From Populus alba (Eukaryota > Streptophyta > Magnoliopsida > Malpighiales > Salicaceae): a stretch of 64,000 nucleotides of DNA. The position numbers and the translations under genes were made by a program. Shown piece after piece: positions 46,601 through 57,431 of this stretch (position 1 is its first letter; every line of letters starts with the position of its first letter). The DNA lies in assembly GCF_005239225.2 (NCBI RefSeq), contig NC_133300.1, positions 12,491,875-12,555,874 on the forward strand. The letters are read 5' to 3'. The notes under the pieces were generated by a model. It saw only the letters and a list, made by a program, of their open reading frames with translations, searched no databases and was not told where the DNA came from.

Positions 46601-49600
46601 GTGGTGAAGGTGAAATAGACTGATGGTTAAATGAGAGTGCAAACTCCTAGAGTGTGGGATTGTGAATCTTTGTTCGTGGTTGGCATTTATATTATTCAGT
46701 TTCATTGTCAGCAGGTAGCATATAAAGAAAAGTGGAATTTGAGAGAATTCAAAACTTTATGCATTGATTATTTAAACGTCCTTGAATATCTACATAGAAT
46801 TTTGAAAAATTGACTCTTTGAATATCAACCTTGTCTCATCCTTAAACGTGTGCCTGTTGTTGTTTAGCTAATCTTTTTAATTTATGTTTTGATTGATGAA
46901 CAGTTGAAACAGAGATGTATCGCTCAGAACTCGTGAAGGTTCGTGCTGAACTAGAACCGTGGGAAAAGCAACTAATTGATCACAAAGGAAAACTTGAAGT
47001 TGCATATACTGAAAGCAAGCTTTTGAATGAGAAGGTGAGGTTGGGGCTTCCATGGTCTCCTCATTTGATATTACAAAGTCAATAACAGTGTATAATGTGT
47101 GTTTTCTTTCAGTCTCTGGAATTATATCGACTGTGATTTGTGTTCTCATCTATTGCATTGGAATTGGTTATGTCAACATATAAGCTTAGATAAGATCAAA
47201 GATGTAGGACAAGCTTGAAGAATGTAAAATCTTAGGGTTTAGTTATGGTTAGGAAATGGTGAATAAGGGAGTTGATTAAGGATCTGTTTATGAATGATTC
47301 AGGGTTCAATTTAATGCTGTGAACAATACGGGTGGCACTGTAGCAGCAGACATTTTGAAGCCAGAAAGAGAAAGGGAAAAATAAAAGAACAAGAGACGGA
47401 AGAGGAACTCTAGGCTCAAGGCTTTCAGAATAACTTAAAAATTCAACTCATTTCATCACCAAACATTTGCTAAAAGCTTAATTTATTGGTATTAATAGTA
47501 AGCAAAAGATCTCTCTGGAAAACTTCTAACCAGACCATATATCGACTTCAAAATAAATTTGGATTACCAAATAGACTAATGATTCATAAAAAGGAAAATA
47601 ACTCAACATGCATTTTTGGGAAAAAATCCCTTGCAGTAACTAAGAGGATACCATATTTCCCATGCTTACAGCATTCACCCATATAACTGAAATTTAAACC
47701 TTTGACTAGAAACCTATAATGGACACTTTTTTATGTAAACCTAAACCTCTTTTTGATGAAAAATAAATAACTTGGCTTTAATTTTTCAAAGTAGATAAAT
47801 CTCCTTTAACCATGACTTGTTCAATAATGCATCACATAATATCTTGAGAAACAAATCCTTTTCAACTGTTCCATTTATTATTTTTTGTGATGACTCTCAT
47901 ACCTTGTCCATATCTTTCTAAGAGATGTCATTAGTTGGCTAAAGGTGCTCATTGACTGTTTCAGCATGAAGCTGGTCGTGCAGCTTTTGAAAATGCACAC
48001 AAGCAGATGGATAATATATCTGGAAGCATCGAAATGAAAACTGCAAACATTGCAAAATTGCAGAGTAATATAGAAAAGCACAAACTTGAAGCATCTGAAG
48101 CTCGTAAAGTGGAACAGGTTTTTGCTCTGCAGATAATTCTTTGAACTTCATCTACCTTTTGACATTCCTGTGTCTTGATGGGATATGGCAAGAACACTTC
48201 ATTTTGCAGGAATCCATCAAAGAACAAGAAGAGCTTATTCCTCTAGAACAAGCTGCAAGACAGAAGGTTGCTGAACTTAAGTCAATTATTGATTTGGAAA
48301 AGAGTCAGGGATCAGTATTGAAAGCAATTTTGCATGCCAAGGAATCTAATGAAATAAGGGGAATACATGGGCGAATGGGAGATTTAGGTGCCATTGATGG
48401 TGAGTGTCTACATTATATAAACATATCTTTTTCAACATAACCTGAATTTCTGAGACTAATGTGCCAAATTGCAATAAAGGGAAGCCTGATTAGGATTCTC
48501 TTATGCTGCTGCATCTGGATTTGCTTTCATTGTCTTACTTGTAAAGAAAATTAAGTGATATTTTTTGTTTTTAATTGATGCATATTGAGTGTGATATCCT
48601 TCTTGCATGTTTTTAAAGACAATTGTTCATTTTCTGATGGATGATAATCTCTTTCTTCCCTCCTTTCCCTCTTAAGTTACTCATATCTGAAGCCGCGTTC
48701 CTATCCTTGAAAGCTTTAGATCAAGGACCTCATTTTCCTTTTAAATTGATGTTTTCATTGCAGCAAAATATGATGTTGCCATATCAACAGCTTGTCCTGG
48801 ACTTGATTATATTGTGGTGGAGACAACTGCTGCAGCACAAGCATGTGTGGAGCTGCTCCGAAGAGAGAAGCTTGGGGTTGCCACTTTCATGATACTGGTA
48901 TCAACTAAAAATACTTGAAACTACCTTTTCCCTTTTCTTTATAATTGTTTGGAACATCTGAAAGGACTTGTGGGCATGGGAGTCAGGTGTAGGCTGGTTC
49001 AGTTAAATGCCCTGGACATGACTATAAAATCTTAAAACCATGACCAAAGAGTTGGTTGACATTTCACTTGTTAGCAGCTAAACTTTCCTATATTCTTAAG
49101 GTAATTTCGAATTTGCTGAAGCTTGAATTTTTTAAAATTTCATTTGGCATGGAGAATGGAATGGAATGTTTGTTATAGGGGCCAACCTTTCTAGGCAATA
49201 TGGTAGCACTTGGTTAATTGGTTTAGGAAAGTTCCCTTTGCCTTAGGAACATAATTTCCTCCCGTTTCCTGAATGCAGGAGAAGCAAGTTGACCATTCAT
49301 CAAAGATGAAGCATAATGTGAGCACTCCAGAGGGTGTTCCACGTCTTTTTGATCTAGTTAGAGTTCAAGATGAAAGAATGAAACTTGCCTTCTATGCTGC
49401 TCTGGGTAATACTGTTGTAGCAAAGGATCTTGATCAGGTAAATTCAAGTTTCATTGTATATCTTCTCTTTTTTTTCACCTGCATTATGGATGAATTAAGG
49501 AAGATAGATGATCATGTTATACGTTCCTCAATTCAATTCTTTCTAAAAGCATATTGATGCTTTTCTTTGTTTCTTGGTTAATCTGAAGTAATTTCCTCTG

Positions 49601-52600
49601 TTGCTTCCAGTAGATGCACCTAGAGAACTTGGTCTGTCAGCTGAATAGTCTATTGACTTAATATGCTTCATCTACTTAATTCAACCAAGGCTCTGTTCCA
49701 AATCCATTGTAGTAAGCCACATGGATTTTTGTTCTCCTTTCTGTTTTTCTTTCGGGTCAAATCTTGTATGAACCAGTTTTGGATATTAAAACCCTTATTT
49801 CTTCAGCCCATATCATTTAAACCTACCTATCCCCTTACTCTTACAATTTGAAAAATCACTGTCTCTTTGGTATTATTGTCCATTATCTAGGACACATGGG
49901 AATCATGGCTTTGTCAATCCCAAAATAATGTGAAGTAATGCCAGTTTTGGAGATGGCTAGATGCTTTGATCAATAGGAATAGCTTTCCATAGCATGAACT
50001 TCTAGCCATGTTTTTCTTTGTCTTAGTCCTCGTAATTATGGGATATGTAAACAGGAGTCTCTTACCATGACTTGTGTGCTCAGGTTCATTTTAACAACAC
50101 CTTTGATAGCTAGAATCAAGGATATCTATTTTTTCCCCCCAGATTTACTGCTGAAGCATATCCAGGTAGGATCTAGTAACTTGCATTTTTTTCAACCTAT
50201 AGGCAACAAGAATTGCATACGGTGGAAACTTGGAATTTCGACGAGTGGTTACTCTCGATGGTGCACTTTTTGAAAAATCTGGTACTATGAGTGGTGGGGG
50301 AACTAAGCCACGTGGTGGTAAGATGGGGACATCGATTCGGGCTACCAGTGTTTCTGGAGAAGCGGTCACAAGTGCAGAGGAGGAGCTCTCTACCATGGTT
50401 GAGAGATTAAATGGTATACGCCAACGAATTGCTGATTCTGTGAAACACTACCAAGCCTCGGAAAAAGCAATTGCACACCTGGAGATGGAACTGGCTAAAA
50501 GCCAGAAAGAGGTAACGGTTTGCTATGGCTTTTCCAATGTTTTTTATTTTTTTCCCCGGATGAAATAAATGCTCTAAAACCTTCCTCCCGAACAGATTGA
50601 TAGTCTGAATACAGAACATAGTTATCTGGAGAAACAACTTGGTTCCCTGAAAGCTGCGTCAGAGCCAAAGAAAGATGAGCTTGATAGGCTGGAGGAACTC
50701 AAAAGGATAATAGTGACAGAGGAAAAGGAGATTGACAGACTTATTCTGGGGTCTAAAAAGCTGAAGGAAAAGGTTTGAAAATATTATGTTTCTTTGTCCA
50801 TTAAAGTTCCAAGCCAATCGTTTAGGATGCCCAGGCAACAAAATGTTGTCTGGTTGCCTTCCTGATCTGTGGTTAACTTTCTGACTTCAGTTGAACTTTC
50901 GTGAATTTTCTTATCTGCCATATCTTACTGTACTTAAATCCAAATAGTCATGTGCCTTCCCCTTTGTATTCAATGTGATTGATTGTCCATAATTCTCTCC
51001 ACCATTAGACTTTGGAGCTTCAGAGTAAAATAGAAAATGCCGGGGGTGAAAGGTTGAAATCACAGAAGGCAAAGGTCAACAGGATTCAGTCTGTAAGTCA
51101 CAAAATCACTCTGAAATATTTGAATTGCTGTAATGTGGTATTTGAATTAATTCAAGTTGCCCACTAATCAGGATATGGATAAAAATAGCACAGAGATCAA
51201 CCGTCACAAGGTTCAAATAGAGACAGGTCATAAAATGATAAAGAAGTTGACCAAAGGGATTGAGGATTCAAGGAAGGAAAAGGAGCGGCTTACAGAGGAG
51301 AGGGAAAAACTGAGAGGTATTTTTAAAGAAATTGAAGAAAAGGCATTTGCAGTTCAAGAGAATTACAAAAAGACACAGGAGGTCTGTTTTATTTATTTTC
51401 TTTCAGCCATGGTGATGCGCTCATAAGAGTATCCTTATCCTTATATGCCTTTCTTTTTTTGCTCTTTTAGCTGATTGATCAACATAAAGAAGTGCTAGAT
51501 AAAGCCAAATCTGAGTACGAAAAAGTGAAAAAAATTGTGGATGAGTTGCGGGCATCAGAGGTACTCGGTCAATTAAAGCCACTTTTTTGCACTTTCTTTT
51601 ATCTTTTTGTCAAATGATCATCACTAGTTAAGTAATTATCATCCTGTTATATCATAGGTCGATGCTGATTACAGGTTACAAGATATGAAGAAGAGCTACA
51701 AGGAGTTGGAATTGAAGGGGAAGGGTTACAAAAAGAAGCTTGATGACTTGCAAAATGCTCTTCTACACCATATGGAGCAGTATGTCAATTTATGGTTAAG
51801 CCATTTATTTTATTGGCTCTGTATTTTCTTGAAGCATGTCTAACATTGTTATTGTTGGTTGCAGAACTCAGAAAGAACTAGAGGACCCTCAAAAACTTCA
51901 AGCAACCCTTGCTGATGAGACTCTTGCTGAGGCTTGTGACCTCAAAAGGGCCCTTGAAAGGGTATTGTTGTTGGAAGCACAATTGAAAGATATGAACCCA
52001 AACTTAGATTCAATCTCAGAGTATGGGTTTTTCTCTACTCATAAAAGTTTGATTATTAATCTTCAACATGAATTTGCTGAATGCACTGATTAATGTAGAT
52101 ATCGGAGAAAGGTTTCATCATATAATGAGCGGGTTGAGGAGCTGAACTTGGTAACTCAACAACGTGATGATATAAAAAGGCAGTATGATGAATGGAGAAA
52201 GAAAAGGCTAGTATTTTCCTTCTTGTTAGATTCCAGTATCTATCATGCCCTTGTCCTCCCTTGCAAATAGGTGATTCTTACATAACTGAATTGGTAACTT
52301 TTCAGGTTGGATGAATTCATGGCAGGGTTCAATACAATATCATTGAAGCTGAAGGAAATGTATCAGGTTTGTGTGATGATTGTTCTGTCTCTCCCCCTCC
52401 CCCTCTCCTGTGTGAGCATGTACACAGTACATTTGTTTGCATGTGTAGTTTTATGGCTTTAAAACCCCACTTTAGGTATTCATCTGAACACAACTTGCTT
52501 AATGAAATCCGTGATTTAATGCAAAAAAAGTGCATCCTTAACACTCATCAGTGGCAGTAAATGTTGTCCATTGATTATTTGACATTTCTTGCCACAGATG

Positions 52601-53349
52601 ATTACTCTTGGAGGTGATGCAGAACTTGAGCTAGTGGATTCTTTGGATCCATTTTCTGAAGGTGTTGTTTTCAGTGTCAGACCACCAAAGAAGAGCTGGA
52701 AGAATATTGCAAACTTGTCCGGTGGTGAAAAGGTTATGCCTAAACCTTTATTCTATATCTTTGTTATACTCTCGGGTAATGAATTCCAAGTGCTACCCCA
52801 AAGGATCCCAGAGGTGTGTCTGTATACTTTTAGTTATGGTAACAATGATACTTTTCACTATTTTCAGACTCTGAGCTCGCTAGCTCTTGTTTTCGCGCTT
52901 CATCATTACAAGCCTACTCCACTGTATGTAATGGATGAAATTGACGCCGCTCTAGGTAATCTTCGTTCAAACTTGCTACCTTAGTTCATAAATATTTAGA
53001 ATTGTTTAGAAGTTTGCTTTTCCCTGTTTTCTCCATTAACTTTCATGGTTTACATGGAGTGCCAGATTTCAAGAACGTTTCTATCGTGGGACATTATGTG
53101 AAGGACCGAACAAAGGATGCACAGTTCATCATTATAAGGTAGTAGGATGTTCACAGCAGATTGTTACTAGAGACACCGATCCTTCAATCCTTTCAGCCAT
53201 TTTTATTTAATGTTTGTTTTGTATGCAGCCTAAGGAACAACATGTTTGAGTTGGCGGATCGACTTGTTGGGATTTATAAAACCGATAACTGCACTAAGAG
53301 CATTACCATCAATCCAGGGAGCTTTGTTGTGTGCCAAAATGCTGCTTAA
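43638..53349 (+). CDS. SMC4: Condensin subunit SMC4 (CAP-C)
   Basis: Exons: 43638-43802, 43959-44048, 44236-44337, 44566-44742, 44827-44957, 45111-45189, 45268-45425, 45520-45595, 46026-46154, 46221-46365, 46904-47034, 47965-48117, 48210-48399, 48764-48897, 49279-49437, 50203-50511, 50596-50772, 51009-51092, 51172-51381, 51471-51560, 51658-51779, 51865-52020, 52099-52206, 52306-52366, 52598-52732, 52868-52955, 53066-53138, 53229-53349 (3753 nt, 1250 aa; the Arabidopsis protein is about 1241). N-terminal ATPase head with Walker A GPNGSGKS (residues 62-69); coiled coil from about 200; hinge about 560-690 ([18 protein letters not shown]); second coiled coil about 705-1080; C-terminal head with signature LSGGEK (1152-1157) and Walker [12 protein letters not shown] (D1180, E1181). 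With SMC2 and the CAP-D, -G and -H subunits it forms condensin I and II, which compact mitotic chromosomes. Every intron is GT-AG except intron 23, which needs a GC donor at 52207. The chosen ATG is the first in frame with the family N-terminus. Confidence 0.97.
45725..45925. repeat. Dispersed Salicaceae-type repeat piece inside SMC4 intron 8
   Basis: Words GGCGGGTCAACTCGGGTTTG, CAACCCCCAGACTTGTGACC and GGGTCGGGTTGAGTCT, around a T-run, are of the same type as the 21.9-22.5 kb array. The piece lies wholly within the 430-bp intron 45596-46025. Confidence 0.55.
52207..52305 (+). other. SMC4 intron 23 with GC-AG boundaries
   Basis: Protein continuity (KKR then LDEFMAG, conserved in SMC4) requires exon 23 to end AAAAG and exon 24 to begin GTTGGATGAA after TTTTCAG. 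The intron then starts GCTAGT instead of GT. The nearest GT donor (52211) would put a stop codon right after the junction. GC-AG introns are a known minor class. Confidence 0.75.
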
Positions 53350-53351
53350 TG

Positions 53352-53362
53352 CCCCCCCCCCC
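53352..53362 (+). repeat. Run of 11 C just after the SMC4 stop codon
   Basis: Two bases after TAA the 3' UTR has 11 uninterrupted C. It is a simple repeat and prone to sequencing-length error. Confidence 0.9.
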
Positions 53363-53937
53363 TCCATTTTCTCATGATATAAATTAGAGTGATTCCATGC
53401 AATTATGTTTTTCTTTTGCATAGGCTTACCCAATATGTAGAGCATGAAAATATCAACTCGATATTTGTTTTCGGACATTTTTATTTGTATTGTATCCACA
53501 TTGCATGTGTAATGTCTGGTGCACCATAATACCTGTGCGCTTCAGTTAGATGCAACTACTTTGTAGACATGAAATATCAATCAATGACTATTCTCTAAAT
53601 GAAGATCGTAATCATGAGCCCGGCTTTTGCTTTGAATTTTTAAGGCTGGTGCCTTGGTTTAGTGCTCCGATGTTGAAGGGTAGGAATCTGTTGATATTTT
53701 TTGGAATTCTATTCAACTGCAGTGCTTTGAAGTTTTCTTATGTCGAGGGCCATCACAGCTTAACCATCTTTAGAAATTGGAATTTTAATTCACTTTGACA
53801 GTAGTTCCTATATATATATATATCGAATCATTCAAGCTTTGTGACGCGTGAAACTGATACAGTTGCAGGCAGAATCATCTCTACTGCATTTTGTGATTTT
53901 TATTTCTCAACTCCAATCCATTGGCAACAACTTGTAT

Positions 53938-54053
53938 GGTACACACAGGCTTGAAAAGCAACATAGAAGATAAGCTTGGTATGATACATTGTGAGGGTAC
54001 AAACAGGCTTGAAAAGCAACATAGAAGATAAGCTTGGTATGATACATTGTGAG
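53938..54053. repeat. 58-bp tandem duplication between SMC4 and NIP2
   Basis: Copy 1 (53938-53995) and copy 2 (53996-54053) both read GGTACA.ACAGGCTTGAAAA, GCAACATAGAAGATAAGCTT, GGTATGATACATTGTGAG. I see one clear substitution, so the duplication is recent. Confidence 0.95.
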
Positions 54054-54117
54054 GCGTGAAATCTTTGAAAGACAGTCACTTGTGAGCTCGGCTGCTGTTC
54101 CCGACGACCGTATCTCT

Positions 54118-57100
54118 TCAGAAAGCATCGAGAGGGCCCATGTTCGGAGCCTGCTCATCAATGGCCCTCGTTCTACGAGATCCGAATGAAAAAGAACGAC
54201 GACGAATTGCTTGAACTGGCTTGTCAGTCATACGAATCAGATTGTAGGACCATGCTCCGAGGAGCGTTCCTGTCACTGGTCCGAGCAGGTACACCCATAC
54301 GCCTTTAAAGTATCGACTAGCAATTGCTGGTCCCAGTGTCCTTGCTGGGTTCATAGATCCACCTGATACTGGGCTGAAGATGACTAGGCAGCTAGTTAGT
54401 TACCACTCTTGGTTTCGCGTCTTCGCTTAAAAAAAACTTCGGCCTTATTTGATGATTAATTCTAGAATTGAAAATGTTGTTATCTGTAATACGAAGATGC
54501 ATAATCTTATAGCTGTTATTGGTTATTTAAGACTATGATACCAATTATATTAATTAAACTCCAATATTGCATTTGAACTTCCACGTTTAATTTCTTTTGA
54601 TTTCAATATCGGACCATCCAAGGCCTACCGCACCTTCAAAAGGTTGGTCCATTTGTTGGGGCTACTTAGATTTACTTATCTAGGTTTAGGCAGGTTCCTT
54701 TGCACCAAAGAATAAGCGATCACTATTTCTTTTTGTTTGCAAAAATACGTAGAAGGGTGTGATGTTAGGCCACTTGAGTTATGACTTGTTGTCTTAATAT
54801 CATAATAAAAATAAAAAATAAAAAATCGACAAAATATTGTCTTAAAAAGTATATGCTTTTTACCTAGTTTTTACTTTTTAGTGAAAGGGGGTCAATTGGG
54901 TAATGCCTAATAGGTGAGGGACACGATTGAGGATTTTTATAAATATATGCTCCAGCTTACCCGGCCAAGATGGATGTTATACAGACTGCCGAACCAACAG
55001 CTATACCTGCCAGTTCTCCTACCTGAAACAATAAATAAATAAAATAAAATAAAATACAACACACAGACACACATGTGAGCAACACACACGCTTTGTTTGC
55101 AAAGCTGAAAATCTTGGATGCTAATTAACTAGGAAGATGATTCTTACAGCTTTAGTATCTGTTGCCACAGCAGAAGTGATGAACATCATGGAAAATGTTA
55201 CGACGATTTCCATGACGAGAGCTTGAACAGCTGTTCCAGATGGTGAAGTAGTGCCGACATTTCTTATGGGATTTAGTAGCACTTTCAGAGTAAATGAAGC
55301 AGAAATTGCTCCTGTTAATTGCGCTGCAGCATAAAATGGGACCTGCAAAAATTTATTTATTTATTTTCTTAAAAACGAATAATACGACAACACATCCTTT
55401 TCCTTTTCCTTTTCTTTGTCTTTGGATTTGAAGCACAAAAATAAAAATAAAATACAGCTGGTTATTCATGTATGATACAAATGCATGTGGATTACTAATT
55501 TGACTTCTCTGATTTGATGAATTGTGGATTTTTTTATTATCCTAAAAAAAACAGAACATTATTGGCTTAATTAATTATATCACATGGTTTGAAGAGAAAG
55601 ATACCATAAATGACAATTAAATAACTGGAAAACATCTTCCATATATTTATATAATAATACATGTTGTATGTATCTAATTAATATAATCTACCATAAAATA
55701 ATAAAACATGCGAAATATTCAATTAACGTCTATGCCCCTACAACGAATATATTATAGTTGTTATGTGACGCATTCCATCACGGGTTCAAATATTTTTATT
55801 TTCTATAAAAAATTTATATATATAGATTTTTTTAATGCTTTTCTGTAGTTTAAAAAATTTAAGTTTAAATAAATTTTTTTATGCATACATATAATTAAAT
55901 AAATCGAGAACCATAAGTGTGAATAAATAAATAAAAAATCATTAATGATACCTAAAAATAAAACTGAAAAAATCAAAACATAAATATAGACACACATTAA
56001 ATTAATCGAATAAAAAAAAAAAAAAAACATCATGCAAGACTGCACAGATTATAAATATTAACTATTTGAAAAATAAAATTCATCCATACAAAAAATAAAA
56101 AAACTTATAGATGAATTAAAAAATCTCTTTAAATTTTAAATTTAAATACATCATTAAAAAAATATCATTATTTTAAAAAAATTTTTACAAAAGAAAAGTA
56201 ATTTTCAAAAATAATATTAATACATACTTCATCATGGGTCCATCACAGACCGATCCAATGCGTGTCCTTGCATTGTCGATAAGACATGACCATAGGATAC
56301 TACTCTCCGAAACAGACCTAGCCATAGAATATTAACCTCCGAAAAAGATCGAAAACAGACCTCACAGACCTCACCATAGAATATTAACCTCCAAAACAGA
56401 CCTCACCATAGAATAATATTAACCTCCAAAACAGACAGACCTCACCATATATAGAATATTAACCTCCAAAACAGACCTCACCATAGAATAATATTAACCT
56501 CCAAAACAAACAGACCTCACCATATATAGAATATTTACCGCCAAAACAGACATCACCGTAGAATATTAACCTCCGAAAAAGACCTAAAACAGACCTCACC
56601 ATAGAATATGTACCTCGAAACATATTAAGTAAAGCAATTTAAAGTAAACAAAGACTCTAAATATTCGAATTGATGATGCATTACAATACGGTACCTGTTT
56701 CCAAGGAAAATTTAGGACGGCTGCAAAAGCTGTGGTGACAGCAGGGTTCATGTGTGCACCAGAGATGTGCCCTACTGCATAGATCATCACAGTCACTATG
56801 AGCCCTCCTGCTACCGACGCGCCTAGTTTTGAGACTTTGTGCTCGTCGCTAGCACTAATAGCAGCAGCACCACATGTCACAAAGACCAACAGATAGGTTG
56901 CTATAACCTCTGCCACCACCTGCACACACACACACACACTTTTGCAATCATTCTAATACGAAGAAAGGCAGTACTTCCAAGATTTCATGTTAGGTTATTT
57001 AGTTGAAGAATGATTAAGGTAAAAACCATAAAATATTGGATATGTGTTTTTAAGTTCCCTGGGGGACTAGAACTGTATATATTCTCCCAGAAAAAAATGA

Positions 57101-57264
57101 AAAAGAAACAAGATCCAAAGTGACTGTGAAATATAGAAAAACCAACTCAGAACATCAAGTACCTTTCTGTGAAAACCAGAAGGATAATGTTCTTCAAACA
57201 GTTTAACAAGGAGAAACTTTGATCTCTCTACCGAGTTGTTCATTTCTGGATCTACTGTCGCCAT
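54118..57264 (-). CDS. NIP2;1: NIP2/Lsi1-type aquaporin (silicic acid channel type)
   Basis: Exons in transcription order: 57264-57163, 56919-56695, 55342-55148, 55022-54961, 54373-54118 (840 nt, 279 aa). It is a major intrinsic protein: six predicted membrane helices and two NPA boxes, HMNPAVT (N92) and SMNPART (N203), separated by exactly 108 residues. The ar/R filter positions read G72 (helix 2), S191 (helix 5), G200 and R206 (loop E), the G-S-G-R filter of the NIP III (Lsi1) group. It has a short N-terminus before helix 1 and a C-terminal tail with [11 protein letters not shown], which may be phosphorylated. The family passes silicic acid, and also boric and arsenous acids and urea, across the plasma membrane. 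The symbol follows the subgroup NIP2; numbering is not certain. It shares a convergent 3' region with SMC4 but has no functional link to it. Confidence 0.93.
56275..56615. repeat. Minisatellite in NIP2 intron 2
   Basis: About eight to nine copies of a roughly 32-45 bp unit (core CATAGAATATTAACCTCCAA, AACAGACCTCAC) follow each other, with alternating variants having ATAATATT or ATATATAGAATATT, which gives a higher-order period of about 76 bp. It lies in the 1352-bp intron 55343-56694 and includes CCGAAAAAGA variants at both ends. Confidence 0.9.
56920..56940 (-). repeat. (TG)n tract at the splice acceptor of NIP2 exon 2
   Basis: On the coding strand, (TG)9 is followed at once by CAG and exon 2 (GTGGTGGC...). 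The microsatellite takes the place of the usual pyrimidine tract. Confidence 0.85.
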
Positions 57265-57422
57265 TTTCTTGATTGGCTGAACCCTTCAGAATTGATGGAA
57301 CGGCTAAAACAAAAATACGGGAATTCAAATAAATGAAGGATGAGATGCCCAAGTTAATGTCAAGAGCTCAAGTTGCAGACTTGCAGTATCTCATTCCTTC
57401 TCAAAATTCGGAGACCTCGCTT

Positions 57423-57431
57423 CTCTTATAG
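57423..57431 (-). promoter_or_regulatory. TATA-like box of NIP2
   Basis: On the minus strand the sequence reads CTATAAGAG, about 160 bp before the ATG at 57264. A transcription start near 57395 would follow. There is no other obvious TATA box in the region just upstream. Confidence 0.5.

Larger units (their letters stand above)
53350..54117. other. Convergent intergenic region between SMC4 and NIP2
   Basis: About 770 bp separate the two stop codons, so the 3' UTRs probably approach or overlap each other. It contains the C-run (53352-53362), a short TA tract (53809-53822) and a 58-bp tandem duplication (53938-54053). No gene is recognised; an open frame at 53550-53798 has no known match. Confidence 0.5.

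Noticed and set aside
53550..53798. 82-codon frame downstream of SMC4
   Set aside because: It lies in the convergent 3' region, has no recognisable domain and no splice context.
56275..56615. Regularly spaced repeats resembling a CRISPR array
   Set aside because: The units are contiguous and variable, lack unique spacers and lie in an intron of a plant gene.
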